DNA of 64,000 bases from Bacteriovorax stolpii (lineage in GTDB: Bacteria; Bdellovibrionota; UBA2428): contig CAMCVE010000013.1 of assembly GCA_945881775.1 (NCBI GenBank), positions 1 to 64,000 of the forward strand, read 5' to 3'. The position numbers and the translations under genes were made by a program. Below are positions 1 to 8,656 of the stretch, piece by piece. How positions within the stretch are numbered: the first letter of the stretch is position 1; each line of letters starts with the position of its first letter. A model generated the notes under the pieces. The model was not told where the DNA came from, ran no database searches, and saw nothing but the letters and a program-made list of their open reading frames with translations.

Positions 1-366
1 GTAAATCCATCGTTGAGCCCCGCAGGCGCGTCCACTGAGCGTGCCCTCCGACGTCGTGGGCGAGTCACTGCAAACGGCAGCTCCCTAACGAGGCCAACCC
101 AAGACAAACCCGTCATCCCCGAGGGCCAGCGTTTCTGGTCGCAGCGCCCTTTCACGCGCATTGTGAGCTGGGGCAAAGACTTCAACTCGGTGCTCGCCTA
201 CGTAAAACTCAACTCACTCGAAGCCCTTGGGTTTCTCAGCCGTAAATTTACAAAAGCCCTTCCCTCGCAAGCCATTCGCAACCGAGTCCTGAGCGAGATG
301 AGCACCGCTCTCGGTGAAATGCTCGGCACGCCGGGCGCACTCAGTCGCACTCCCAATACGGGCTAG
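1..366 (+). CDS. C-terminal part of a REP-associated (Y1/IS200-type) transposase, cut by window edge
   Basis: The frame is open from base 1, so the gene begins upstream of the window. The visible C-terminal part contains the stretch FWSQRPFTRIVSWGKDF followed by AYVKLNSLEALGF. This resembles the tail of Y1 (HUH) single-strand transposases of the REP-associated type. The catalytic HUH and Tyr motifs would lie upstream and cannot be seen, so activity cannot be judged. A TTG at 13 is a possible internal start, but the homologous-looking part begins only around base 115. No terminal inverted repeats are seen. Two imperfect copies of CCCAAxACGGGCTA sit at and just after the stop codon. Family assignment is by eye and moderately secure. 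Confidence 0.5.
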   Translation, partial: VNPSLSPAGASTERALRRRGRVTANGSSLTRPTQDKPVIPEGQRFWSQRPFTRIVSWGKDFNSVLAYVKLNSLEALGFLSRKFTKALPSQAIRNRVLSEMSTALGEMLGTPGALSRTPNTG

Positions 367-386
367 CGCGCCCCCAAAACGGGCTA
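352..386. repeat. Short tandem direct repeat at the end of the transposase gene
   Basis: CCCAATACGGGCTA (352-365) is repeated as CCCAAAACGGGCTA (373-386), 13 of 14 bases identical, 21 bp apart. The first copy spans the transposase stop codon. REP-type transposases are often flanked by short repeats, but no hairpin is obvious here, so the meaning is open. Confidence 0.3.
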
Positions 387-516
387 ATACAAAAGTCCAC
401 AACCCCGGCGAGGTCTCCAAAAGCAAAAAGTCCCGAGCTCAAGCCAAAGAGGTCTCATCCAGAAGGAGGCCCCGCCCGCCAAGCGGCCGAGAGTCGCAGC
501 CGAGCCCCCTTTTTCT

Positions 517-545
517 TTGACCCTCCTAAAGAATTCCGGCAAAAG
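517..545 (+). promoter_or_regulatory. Candidate leaderless promoter of potA
   Basis: TTGACC (517-522), 17-bp spacer, CAAAAG (540-545), then only 6 nt to the ATG at 552. No Shine-Dalgarno sequence precedes potA. The -10 match is weak (3 of 6), but the geometry repeats at many other first genes in this window. A T-run (510-514, 516-518) just upstream could belong to a terminator for the transposase, but no strong stem was found. Confidence 0.35.
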
Positions 546-551
546 TCCCCA

Positions 552-1613
552 ATGTTTCTAGAGATTCAGGGGCTCCGGAAAATCTTTATCGACAGCGATG
601 GAAACGAGGCTGGACTTGCTCAGCTCGACCTTGAGATCGCCGAAGGAGAAGGCTTCTCGCTGCTTGGCCCCTCGGGATGCGGCAAAACCACGACTCTGCG
701 ACTCCTAGGTGGCTTTGAAACACCCGACGCCGGAAGCATTCGCCTCCATGGCAAAGACCTTCTCAAGGTCGCTCCCCACAAGCGACCGATACGCACCGTC
801 TTCCAAAAATACGCGCTCTTTCCGCATCTGAGCGTTTTCGAAAACATTGTCTTCAGTCTTCGGATGTCTCAAAAGTCGGAAGCCGAAATCAAAATGGCGA
901 GCGATGAAATTTTGGAACTCACCGAAACCCGGCACCTCCTCAAGCGCCCGGTAGGAATGCTCTCTGGCGGCGAACAACAGCGCGTCGCACTCGCCAGAGC
1001 CCTCATCAGCGACCCAGAAATTCTTCTGCTCGATGAGCCCCTCTCGGCGCTGGACCTGAAGCTCCGTGAGAAGATGCAGATGGAACTGCTGAGACTTCGC
1101 AAGAAGCTTGGGTCGAGTTTTATTTTTGTCACCCACGACCAGTCTGAGGCGATGGTTCTCTCCGACCGCATCGGCATCATGAACAACGGACGACTTGTTC
1201 AGATCGGCAGCCCCCAAGAGATTTACCGTCGACCCACTTCGCACTTTGTGGCGACTTTTGTCGGTACAGCAAATTTCTTCGGAACGGAACTCACGCCTCA
1301 CATGAGCGGCAACTTAGAGCTGCTTCCTCCGAAGCAGTTTAACGCCATCTGGATGCTTCGCCCCGAGAGCATCGACCTGCGCCCGCTTGGCTCTTCCCTT
1401 CGGGAAAACGAGCTGGGTGTCCCCGTACGAGTGATCGACACCGCCTTTATGGGTCAGGAGTGGCTCAGCAAGGTTCAGGATCCGACTGGCGCCACCCACC
1501 TCGTCAAAACACCGGGTCACGAGCCCCTGCCGGGCCAGGACGGTGCCGAACTTCTCATGAAGTGGGAGTACGACGACACATGGTCGCTTCAAAACGAAAA
1601 CTCCCCAGCCTAA
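552..1613 (+). CDS. potA: Spermidine/putrescine ABC transporter ATP-binding protein PotA
   Basis: Cytoplasmic ATPase subunit that drives polyamine import with PotB, PotC and PotD. Walker A GPSGCGKTT is at residues 39-47, Q-loop Gln at 85, ABC signature LSGGEQQR at 137-144, Walker B ILLLDEP at 157-163, and the switch His in FVTHDQ shortly after. The last 100 residues form the TOBE-like regulatory region usual for MOI-type importers. At 353 residues it is of normal length. It is the first gene of potABCD; the next start (1580) lies inside its 3' end, so the two are translationally coupled. Substrate specificity rests on the complete four-gene set and on PotD; a related polyamine or compatible-solute substrate cannot be excluded. 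Confidence 0.9.
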   Translation: MFLEIQGLRKIFIDSDGNEAGLAQLDLEIAEGEGFSLLGPSGCGKTTTLRLLGGFETPDAGSIRLHGKDLLKVAPHKRPIRTVFQKYALFPHLSVFENIVFSLRMSQKSEAEIKMASDEILELTETRHLLKRPVGMLSGGEQQRVALARALISDPEILLLDEPLSALDLKLREKMQMELLRLRKKLGSSFIFVTHDQSEAMVLSDRIGIMNNGRLVQIGSPQEIYRRPTSHFVATFVGTANFFGTELTPHMSGNLELLPPKQFNAIWMLRPESIDLRPLGSSLRENELGVPVRVIDTAFMGQEWLSKVQDPTGATHLVKTPGHEPLPGQDGAELLMKWEYDDTWSLQNENSPA

Positions 1614-2407
1614 ACACCACACTGCTCGTGATCCCTCTCTACGCGTGGATCATCGGATTTCTTGTCGGGCCCTTCGTCATTCTCTCACTCTTTAGCTTCA
1701 ACACGCGTCTACCTGACGGGACGACCTCAACGGCGCTGAGTCTGGAGGCTTACAGAAGACTCTTGGATCCCCTCTATCTTGGAATCATTCTACGAAGCCT
1801 CGCTCTCGCTCTTGCCAACACAGTCCTGTGTTTGCTTCTCGCATTTCCGACGGCCTACCTCATGGCTCGCCTCCGCGGCCCTCAAAAAGCCTTGGCCTTG
1901 AGCTTGATTTTGATCCCACTCGCCACAAGTTTTTTGATTCGGATTTTTGCCGTGATGGATTTTTTGCGTCTCAAGCCTTTCGGGCTCGACGGACTCTACA
2001 CCGTGCCTGGCATTCTCTTTGCTCTTTGCTACAACTATCTTCCCTACGCGATCCTTCCGCTTTATGCCTCTTTTCAACGCCAAGATCCTCGCCTTCTAGA
2101 AGCTGCAGCAGACCTGGGCGCCTCACGACGTCAACTCGTGACTCGTATTCTGATTCCGCTGCACAAATCCGCAATATTTTCGGCCGCTCTCTTTGTTTTT
2201 ATCCCCTCGACAGGCGAGTACCTCGTGCCGGCTCTCGTTGGGGGATCAAGGCAATTTTTTATTGGAAATTTTCTTCAGAATCAGTTTCTCACGGCACGAA
2301 ACTGGCCCCTGGGCTCTGCCTTGATTGTTTTGCTTCTGTTTCTCACGTTGCTTGGCCTCAGGCAGCTCCGTCGCTATGAAAGCTTCAGCACAAGGAAGGG
2401 CGCATGA
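1580..2407 (+). CDS. potB: Polyamine ABC transporter permease PotB
   Basis: Inner-membrane permease subunit of the polyamine importer, 275 residues with about six hydrophobic helices. The cytoplasmic EAA loop that contacts PotA is visible around EAAADLGASRRQLVTRILIP. I chose the ATG at 1580, 34 bp inside potA: GGGAG lies 11 nt upstream, and the protein then starts with a short basic segment before the first helix, as in the family. Longer readings are antisense-like and rich in Arg/Gly. It overlaps potC by the ATGA tetranucleotide, so potB and potC are translated together. Confidence 0.88.
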   Translation: MVASKRKLPSLNTTLLVIPLYAWIIGFLVGPFVILSLFSFNTRLPDGTTSTALSLEAYRRLLDPLYLGIILRSLALALANTVLCLLLAFPTAYLMARLRGPQKALALSLILIPLATSFLIRIFAVMDFLRLKPFGLDGLYTVPGILFALCYNYLPYAILPLYASFQRQDPRLLEAAADLGASRRQLVTRILIPLHKSAIFSAALFVFIPSTGEYLVPALVGGSRQFFIGNFLQNQFLTARNWPLGSALIVLLLFLTLLGLRQLRRYESFSTRKGA

Positions 2408-3138
2408 GACTTCTGAGCGCAGTTTTTACAGGCGTCATCATTTTCCTGTGGCTGCCACTCGTGTTGACTCTGCGCAAAGGACTTTCCCTGGAGGGAGTCG
2501 ATCGCCTGCTCGCAAACCACGATCTCCTCTCGTCACTCCAGCAGTCGCTGCTTCTTGCAGGTGCGAGCGCCGTCATTGCGACAGCCATGGGGACTCTTAC
2601 AGCCCTTGCGCTGCCGCGACTATCGAAGGCTTGGCGAGGGCGATTTGAAACCCTGCTTCTCGTCCCCTTGCTCCTCCCCGAGATCGCTCTCGGACTCGCG
2701 CTGCTCGTGTGGTTCGTAAAGATTGGAGCAAATTTCGGATGGGGCACGCTCATCGCCGGTCACGTGGGCTTCTCGTTCACGTATGCCACACTCGTCATGA
2801 AAGCCAACATCGAAAGTCTTGACCGCAGCCTCATCGACGCGGCCCGCGACCTCGGAGCTCCCAATCGAGCCGTTTTTCGCCACGCGCTTTTGCCTCAGCT
2901 ACTTCCGGGTCTGATCGCTTCCTTTGCGACGGCTTTTGCGCTCTCGCTCGACGATTTTTTGATTAGCTTTTTCATCAAAGGGATGGACCAAGTCACACTT
3001 CCCATCAAAATTTTCAGCATGCTTCGCCTTTCTGTTGGCGTCGAGATCTACACACTCTCTCTTTTTCTGTGTGGAATTTCTATTTTGGGTGTTCTAGTGT
3101 CCCAACTATGTTTCAAAAAAAATCGCTCGCGTTCCTAG
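2404..3138 (+). CDS. potC: Polyamine ABC transporter permease PotC
   Basis: Second inner-membrane permease of the importer, 244 residues and about six membrane helices. The EAA-type loop reads AARDLGAPNRAVFRHALLPQ, and the segment FALSLDDFLISFF is typical for PotC. The start ATG overlaps the potB stop by 4 bp. The 3' end overlaps potD by 31 bp, an unusually long coupling overlap. PotB and PotC form the heterodimeric channel; PotA binds on the cytoplasmic side. Confidence 0.88.
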   Translation: MRLLSAVFTGVIIFLWLPLVLTLRKGLSLEGVDRLLANHDLLSSLQQSLLLAGASAVIATAMGTLTALALPRLSKAWRGRFETLLLVPLLLPEIALGLALLVWFVKIGANFGWGTLIAGHVGFSFTYATLVMKANIESLDRSLIDAARDLGAPNRAVFRHALLPQLLPGLIASFATAFALSLDDFLISFFIKGMDQVTLPIKIFSMLRLSVGVEIYTLSLFLCGISILGVLVSQLCFKKNRSRS

Positions 3139-4190
3139 GTTTCTGTCTTCTCTTTGCGGGTGCCTGCACCCAACGATCTCCAGAAGCGGAAAAAAAATCT
3201 GAGGAACGTATCCTGCGGGTCCTCACATGGACCGAGTATCTCGAAGAAGAAACAGTAACGAATTTTGAAATGAGCACCGGCATCAAGGTGAGTCGCGATT
3301 ACTTCACAAGCAACGAGGAGCTCCTCGCCAAAATCCAGTTCTCGGTCCAGTCCGGAAAATCGGGCTACGATCTCATCTTGCCCTCGGATTATATGGTCAG
3401 CACGATGGTCCGCCAAAAATTGCTCAAGCCCATCGACCACACGAAAATCGCAGTCTTTTCGAAATTCTCAAAAGACTTCCTGAGCCCCGCCTACGACAGC
3501 AAGCTTGAGCACGCCGTGCCGCTGGCATGGGGAACCACCGGTATGGTCGTCAATACGAAACTCGTCCCTTCTCTAAAAGGCGTGAAGAAGATTTCCTGGA
3601 AAGATATTCTTGAGAATCCCAATTACAAAGGCCGCGTCACACTCCTTGACGACGCCAAAGAGAATTTGCATGTCGCCCTCATGATCCAGGGCAAGACGTG
3701 GGCAAGTGCCACAGAAGCCGACATCAAAGCCGCCTTCGCCTACCTCAAGAAGGTTCAAGCCCAGATCAAGATCTTTACACCCGAAGCCGAGCCCGTCATC
3801 GAAGCCGGCGACTGCGGACTGTGCATGGTTTACTCAGGCACCGGCATCCGCATGGCCGTTACAAATCCTGACCTCGTGTATCTGATTCCTAGCGAGGGCG
3901 CGACCATCTGGACCGACAACTTCGCCATTCCCGCAAACGCAGCCCATTCGGACTGGGCCCAACAGTTTATCGACGCCGTACTTGCTGATCAGAGCGCAGC
4001 CGCCTTCACCACCCGCACCTATTTCCCAACGGCCAACGTCGAGTCCTATAAACTCCTCAAGGACAGCGTTCGCACCAACACACAGGTGTTCCCGGATGCA
4101 GCGGTTTTTAAGACCCTCAATTACCTCACAGACCGAGAAGAACTTTTACAGCCTACAGATCGACTGTGGACAGAATTCAAGAGTCACTGA
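3108..4190 (+). CDS. potD: Polyamine-binding lipoprotein PotD
   Basis: Extracytoplasmic solute-binding protein of the importer, 360 residues from the chosen ATG at 3108. The N-terminus is a signal peptide ending in LLFAGAC, so it is probably lipidated on Cys rather than free in the periplasm. The sequence LTWTEYLEEETVTNFE, the block DLILPSDYMVSTM and WGTTGMVVN are characteristic of the PotD/PotF fold. An upstream in-frame start at 3069 would put non-signal residues before the leader, so it was not used. The gene overlaps potC by 31 bp and closes the operon. No terminator is obvious in the 218-bp gap to the convergent gene. Confidence 0.9.
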   Translation: MFQKKSLAFLGFCLLFAGACTQRSPEAEKKSEERILRVLTWTEYLEEETVTNFEMSTGIKVSRDYFTSNEELLAKIQFSVQSGKSGYDLILPSDYMVSTMVRQKLLKPIDHTKIAVFSKFSKDFLSPAYDSKLEHAVPLAWGTTGMVVNTKLVPSLKGVKKISWKDILENPNYKGRVTLLDDAKENLHVALMIQGKTWASATEADIKAAFAYLKKVQAQIKIFTPEAEPVIEAGDCGLCMVYSGTGIRMAVTNPDLVYLIPSEGATIWTDNFAIPANAAHSDWAQQFIDAVLADQSAAAFTTRTYFPTANVESYKLLKDSVRTNTQVFPDAAVFKTLNYLTDREELLQPTDRLWTEFKSH

Positions 4191-4408
4191 TTCTCGGCCT
4201 TTTACGCGTCCCGACACCGTCAAGCTTTGGCGCGAGCCAAGTGATCTTCGTCTCTCGCAACGCAAAGTTTGGGCAAGAAATCCGGAGCATGTTCGACAAC
4301 GACCTCCGGAAATTTATGCGCCTCACGGAGCTGCTTAAAATCATTGAGAATCTGATAGCAGACCTTCAGGAAACACTTTTCTTCGACCCATTACAAAAGA
4401 CCGCGCGC

Positions 4409-5032
4409 TCAAAACCAGTTGTAGTTGAAACTAACGCTGACGCGTTCCCCGCGCACGGGGTTCGGGGGCACTTCGTGCCGGAGCCAGCTCTCAAATAGCA
4501 CCACGTAGCCTTCTGTCGGACGCAGCACATGATAACGCTCGCTTCGAGGTCCGGTGCGAGCTTTGCGAGGAATACTGCCCATAAAGAGCCCAAGTCGAGG
4601 ATCCTCGAACTTGAGTCCGCTTGAAGCCTTAGGGACGTCGACATAGAAAGTCCCACTGATCGTTGAGAGAGGATGAAGATGTCCCGTATGAACCACACCC
4701 TGAGGCATCACGTTGGCCCACATCTGAGTGACCCCTAGAGTGTGCTGCTCAAGATCAGCCTCAAGAGCCAGAGCAAAGCGAGTCACGTGATCATCGATAT
4801 GCGCGCGCAGTTCAGCGAAGGTCGATGAAAACTGGTGCAACTCCGAGAGTGAGCCGTAAGAGGTGTAGCCACCTGGATAGTTTTTTTCGCACCATTTGCG
4901 TCCGGCATCATCAAAATCACGGATGCGGGGAATTTCAGCTCGAATTTCTTTAACGAGTCGAGCGCGGGCACGAGCGTCTTTTATGAGCGGGGCGTAGTAG
5001 TAGGTTGTGGGGAAAAGATCGACGAGGGCCAT
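4409..5032 (-). CDS. Putative 2OG-Fe(II) oxygenase (TIGR02466-like)
   Basis: A 207-residue protein of the family with the putative 2-oxoglutarate/iron oxygenase fold. The metal-binding region is visible as HTGHLHPLSTISGTFYVDVP, followed by LKFEDPRLG and, near the C-terminus, LFESWLRHEVPPNPVRGER and SVSFNYNW. In that tail the His supplies the third iron ligand and the Arg could bind 2-oxoglutarate. Such proteins hydroxylate small molecules or proteins; the substrate is unknown. It stands alone between convergent potD and an upstream gene on the same strand. TTGACT (-35-like) lies about 32 bp upstream of the ATG at 5032 with a TAGTAC hexamer after a short 15-bp spacer. Confidence 0.75.
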   Translation of the reverse strand: MALVDLFPTTYYYAPLIKDARARARLVKEIRAEIPRIRDFDDAGRKWCEKNYPGGYTSYGSLSELHQFSSTFAELRAHIDDHVTRFALALEADLEQHTLGVTQMWANVMPQGVVHTGHLHPLSTISGTFYVDVPKASSGLKFEDPRLGLFMGSIPRKARTGPRSERYHVLRPTEGYVVLFESWLRHEVPPNPVRGERVSVSFNYNWF

Positions 5033-5106
5033 TGGGCATTGGGGTACTACGAGCGCCTTCAGGGAGTCAACGCGAGCGCCGTCACAGCTCTTAAAAAGCA
5101 GAGGCG

Positions 5107-5706
5107 CTAAGGCAAAACCGCCTGCTGGCGCCAGTAAACGTAGTCAATGGCCTTCAAAAAGGCCTCGTTGATCGGAAGCCGCTGGCTAAGAACCTGAGAA
5201 GGATCAAGCTCCGAGAGACGCTGCTCCCAATATCCAAAGAGCGGAACTTCCAAGGTCCCGCCTTTGAGTTCGCCATCGATTTTGGCGAGGAGCTCGGCGC
5301 CCTGGAGCTTCTGCCAGCGACACGCTGCAAGTCGAGGCAAAGAGTCTTTGCCGAGCTGTGCCGTAAAGCCGAACATCCGGCACAGCAGGGGACGAGTCTC
5401 GTAGATGGAGCAGCGTCCAAGGCTCGAATCAGAAACGTTTGGCACGTAGAACATGCAAGGCTTGCCCAGAAATCTCGCGAGCTGCTCGGAATAAAGCTCA
5501 GCTTTACCAAGTTCCCAAAGACCCAGGGCGTGCGGCAAGGCTTCCAGAACCGTCACCTCGACCTCGGGGCTGTTGCAGCAATCACCACAACCTTCTCGAC
5601 AAGCCCAGGAGCTCTCAGACTGGAAATCCGCAATCGCCTTGTCGAGCTCACTAAAAACGTCTGAAACCTTTCGAGCGAGAGGCAAAGCGAGGGTCATTCT
5701 AATCAC
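5107..5706 (-). CDS. YkgJ-family CxxCxxCC cysteine-cluster protein
   Basis: A 199-residue protein with the family signature CREGCGDCC near residue 36-44 and further conserved cysteines in MFYVPNVSDSSLGRCSIYE, RPLLCRMFG and AACRW. The family is thought to bind zinc or an Fe-S cluster; its biochemical role is not established. The first codon used is GTG; an ATG three codons later (5697) is an equally good start. It is the nearest upstream neighbour of the oxygenase on the same strand (74 bp apart), so co-transcription is possible. Confidence 0.75.
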   Translation of the reverse strand: MIRMTLALPLARKVSDVFSELDKAIADFQSESSWACREGCGDCCNSPEVEVTVLEALPHALGLWELGKAELYSEQLARFLGKPCMFYVPNVSDSSLGRCSIYETRPLLCRMFGFTAQLGKDSLPRLAACRWQKLQGAELLAKIDGELKGGTLEVPLFGYWEQRLSELDPSQVLSQRLPINEAFLKAIDYVYWRQQAVLP

Positions 5707-5711
5707 GGACC

Positions 5712-5894
5712 CTAAACAATTCCCTGAGAGGTGTCGATGTTTCCCCAGCGAGCTGTAATTCGGACGGCCAAGGCGACCCCAATTGTCGTGTGGTGATCAG
5801 CCATCCTCCAACTCCAACGCCCCAGGACCCGCCCCAAGGGGCTGAGAGGTCGCAAATAAAAAAATTCGTGCGCCAACTGTCCAGCGACCCGCAA
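5712..5894 (-). CDS. Doubtful 60-residue open frame downstream of rluA
   Basis: A 60-codon frame in the 199-bp gap between rluA and the ykgJ-like gene, beginning with TTG next to a purine-rich AAGGAG. The spacing of that AAGGAG to the TTG is zero, so initiation there is unlikely. The predicted product resembles no family I know and has no signal peptide or membrane helix. It may be noncoding or a gene remnant. Confidence 0.15.
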   Translation of the reverse strand: MRVAGQLAHEFFYLRPLSPLGRVLGRWSWRMADHHTTIGVALAVRITARWGNIDTSQGIV

Positions 5895-5905
5895 CTCCTT
5901 CTGCG

Positions 5906-6508
5906 CTAGAGCGCGTCCGTCAAAAAAATTTTCCAGGTTTCAGGAAGCTCTGCCTCGAATGCAAGAGGTGTCTTGAGCACTGGGTGAACGAATTCCAAAC
6001 GACGCGCATGCAATGCGATCGCAAATCCTATGGCCGGCAAACTCGCAGCACCGTATCTTTGGTCTCCAAGAATGGGATGTCCTGCCTGTGAGCACTGCAA
6101 ACGAAGCTGATGTCGCCGTCCCGTGCGAGGAACGAGCTCGAGCAGCGTGCGAGTTGTTGATTGCTCGAGCACTCGCAGAGTTGTATCCATCTCGCGACCT
6201 TCCGAATCTTTTCCCGCAAGTTTCAACGTCGACGCAGGCCAAACGCCTTCCACCCAAGCCCAATAGATCTTTCTAACTCGGCGCTTTTCCCAGAGCTCCA
6301 CAAAGGCCGCATGATGAAGTCGACGCAAACTGAACGCAAGAACACCGCTTGTTCCACGATCAAGACGATGCAAGGCACGAGCACGGTCGTCAAATTCGAG
6401 CCGAACCTGGGCCTCAAGACTCTGATCCATTCCCTCGACGACACGGCCGCTGGCCTTGTCGATCACCAAAAGATCCTCGTCTCTATAAAGAACTCGGAGA
6501 GTCGACAT
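5906..6508 (-). CDS. RluA-family RNA pseudouridine synthase
   Basis: A 200-residue single-domain pseudouridine synthase that isomerises uridine in rRNA or tRNA. The catalytic motif HRLDRGTSGVLAF contains the nucleophilic Asp, and the RNA-binding tail shows PRTGRRHQLRLQ and HPILGDQRYG. There is no N-terminal S4 domain, so it resembles the TruC/RluA branch more than RluC/D. The ATG at 6508 was chosen because the sequence before it reads as low-quality frame over mtgA. It overlaps mtgA by 26 bp, so it is translated from the same murein-gene transcript. The RNA target cannot be read from sequence. Confidence 0.85.
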   Translation of the reverse strand: MSTLRVLYRDEDLLVIDKASGRVVEGMDQSLEAQVRLEFDDRARALHRLDRGTSGVLAFSLRRLHHAAFVELWEKRRVRKIYWAWVEGVWPASTLKLAGKDSEGREMDTTLRVLEQSTTRTLLELVPRTGRRHQLRLQCSQAGHPILGDQRYGAASLPAIGFAIALHARRLEFVHPVLKTPLAFEAELPETWKIFLTDAL

Positions 6509-7394
6509 CTGTCGGCGCCTCCTCGTCGACACTTTCAGGGGACACGACGGGAGGCTCGGAATCGGGTGCTGTCTCCTCGGTCCCTTCGAGCAGCTCCTCA
6601 GTATCTTCGGATTCTGGAGGGAATGATCCGACCTCAAAAGCGAGTCGCTGACGAGAGAAAAAATCCAGCTGGACATCGGTCACGTAGCCCGCCTGTTTCA
6701 TGCGATCGAGGTTGCGTTGAATTTGATGATGAGCGAAGGCGCTGACTTGGCCTCGATAAAAACCTCGTGAGTAACGAACAGGACTGGGCAGAAGATAGGC
6801 AAGGTAGGCCGCCTCACGAGGATTCAGGGCGGAAGGAGACTTGCCGAAATAGTGCTGCGCCGCTTGGCGAATCCCCACGACGTCACGACCCCACTCCACC
6901 ACGTTAAGGTAGAACTCCAGAATTTTTTTCTTAGAGAAATGGCTTTCCAAGCGATGCGTCAGCCAAGCCTCGCGAGCTTTGCGAACCCAACTTCGATCCT
7001 GACTGAGGAAGAGATTCTTAACGAGTTGCTGCGAGAGTGTGCTCGCGCCACGGAGTTTCTTGGCGCGCCCTCGAGACTTTGTCTTTTCTTCGACCGCTTC
7101 ACGGATCTGATTGAAGTCAAAACCATCATGCTGAAAAAACGCCCAGTCTTCGCTTGTAATGACGGCGCCCTGAACCCAACTCGGGATGGATGACAGAGCC
7201 GTCCAACTTTGTGGCCGAGTCGATTGAAATGTCACCGTGACATGGGTGCCACCGTCTTCGCGAGCTTGGTAGCGAACTTTTGGATAGCGAGCCGCGAGAA
7301 TGTCGACGTCTGGGAGTGCTCGCAAAAAGACAAAGCCGAGGACAAACGGAATCACTAGGAGCGCGAAGAGAACAAACCAACGCCGCCTTGACAT
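6483..7394 (-). CDS. mtgA: Monofunctional peptidoglycan glycosyltransferase MtgA
   Basis: Inner-membrane glycosyltransferase (GT51) that polymerises lipid II into glycan strands, 303 residues. One N-terminal membrane helix follows MSRRR. The catalytic motifs SEDWAFFQHDGFD (Glu nucleophile) and RGASTLSQQLVKN are clear, followed by ILEFYLNVVEWG. No transpeptidase domain follows. Instead there is an acidic, Pro/Glu-rich tail of about 55 residues that is longer than in most MtgA proteins; the downstream rluA start lies inside its coding sequence. The start at 7394 lies 8 bp after the M23 peptidase stop. I discarded a longer N-terminus that would overlap that gene. Confidence 0.88.
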   Translation of the reverse strand: MSRRRWFVLFALLVIPFVLGFVFLRALPDVDILAARYPKVRYQAREDGGTHVTVTFQSTRPQSWTALSSIPSWVQGAVITSEDWAFFQHDGFDFNQIREAVEEKTKSRGRAKKLRGASTLSQQLVKNLFLSQDRSWVRKAREAWLTHRLESHFSKKKILEFYLNVVEWGRDVVGIRQAAQHYFGKSPSALNPREAAYLAYLLPSPVRYSRGFYRGQVSAFAHHQIQRNLDRMKQAGYVTDVQLDFFSRQRLAFEVGSFPPESEDTEELLEGTEETAPDSEPPVVSPESVDEEAPTDVDSPSSL

Positions 7395-7402
7395 GTCTGC
7401 TT

Positions 7403-8650
7403 TTAGAAACCGTTTTCGGCTGAGATAAAGACCGGTCCGCGTGGAAGCTCGCTGTCGGAGTTCACCCACACAGGCATGCGAGCGAGCCAGCCCTGAGACT
7501 GGGTTTGAAACCCAAGCAGGAGCTTTTGAGGGACAGGATCGGCCGACGGGAATTTACGACCGAGCGGGTCGACGTAACGGCCCCGGTCCCAAAGTTCAAA
7601 ATGCAAATGTGGACCTGTCGAGAGCCCTGTCGTGCCGACATATCCAATGACTTGACCCTGTCGTACGCGAGCGCCTACGCGCACACCCGAAGCAAATCCG
7701 TGCAAATGTTTGTAAGATGTTTGATACATAGAATTGTGTCGCAAGCGAATCGCCTTGCCTGCGCCGCCAAGCCATCCCGACTGAACCACCACTCCGTCTC
7801 CCACAGCTAAGACCGGTGTTCCAATCGGCGCGGCGTAATCGACACCTTTGTGGGGTCGGGTCTTTTTAAGAATGGGATGAAAACGACGCAGCTGGAAGCG
7901 CGACGAAATGCGCCCGAATTTCATGGGCGCCTTCAGGAACATCCGGCGCAAACTCGCCCCTTGCGGCGTGAAATAGCCGAGCGATTCACCGGCCTCTCCT
8001 CTTAGAAGCGCTGCAGTATGAAGCTGACCGGCGTGTTCGTATTCAGCCGCAAGTATACGCCCCCACCCGATCACTTTGTCGCCAGCGTGTCGTTGTTCTA
8101 CGAGAATGCGCCAGCGGTCGCCCGCCCTGACTTCGCGCGAGAAATCGATCTGCCAAGCGAAAATGTCCGCGAGTTCGCCGATGAGATTGGGATCCATTCC
8201 AGCGAAATCTGCAGACTCCCACAGAGAAGACGAAACTCGGCCCGAAAAACTCAGCCAACGAGTTTGCGAGCTGAGTTCGGTCACCTGAGAAAGCCACTGT
8301 CCATCTGGTGAGCGACGCAAATTCATGGTTTTCACCGGACTCAGAGTGAACTCCATCTCCATAAGGCGGCCGAGGGGCTGCTTTGCGTAGAAGAGACTAA
8401 ACTCGGTGCCGGCCATGATTTTTGAAAGATCAAAATGCTCGCGAGCGGCACCAACAATCTTTTGAATTTCTGGCGAATCCAGACCAAGGTCGCGCAGCGA
8501 CGAGTAGAAGGTCGAGTTGCGACGAATCGAATAGTGAAGAACATCCATCCCCGCATCCAGTGGCTTGAGGCCTTCGGGAGTCGCAGGTGTTGCAAAAGAG
8601 AGGGGCGAAATGGAGAAAGCGGCGAGATAAAAGAGATCTAAGAACTTCAC
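7403..8650 (-). CDS. Exported M23-family murein endopeptidase
   Basis: Zinc metallopeptidase expected to cut peptide cross-links of peptidoglycan in the periplasm, 415 residues. A signal peptide ends near SFAT (about residue 20). The N-terminal half resembles the regulatory domain seen in MepM/Csd3-type proteins. The C-terminal LytM domain has the zinc motifs HKGVDYAAPIGTPV (HxxxD) and GPHLHFELW (HxH), so it should be active. It heads a three-gene murein cluster with mtgA and rluA, pairing a cutting and a synthesising enzyme. The start codon is GTG. A TGATAGAGT element ends 6 nt before it, suggesting a leaderless mRNA. Confidence 0.88.
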   Translation of the reverse strand: MKFLDLFYLAAFSISPLSFATPATPEGLKPLDAGMDVLHYSIRRNSTFYSSLRDLGLDSPEIQKIVGAAREHFDLSKIMAGTEFSLFYAKQPLGRLMEMEFTLSPVKTMNLRRSPDGQWLSQVTELSSQTRWLSFSGRVSSSLWESADFAGMDPNLIGELADIFAWQIDFSREVRAGDRWRILVEQRHAGDKVIGWGRILAAEYEHAGQLHTAALLRGEAGESLGYFTPQGASLRRMFLKAPMKFGRISSRFQLRRFHPILKKTRPHKGVDYAAPIGTPVLAVGDGVVVQSGWLGGAGKAIRLRHNSMYQTSYKHLHGFASGVRVGARVRQGQVIGYVGTTGLSTGPHLHFELWDRGRYVDPLGRKFPSADPVPQKLLLGFQTQSQGWLARMPVWVNSDSELPRGPVFISAENGF

Positions 8651-8656
8651 CCCCCG

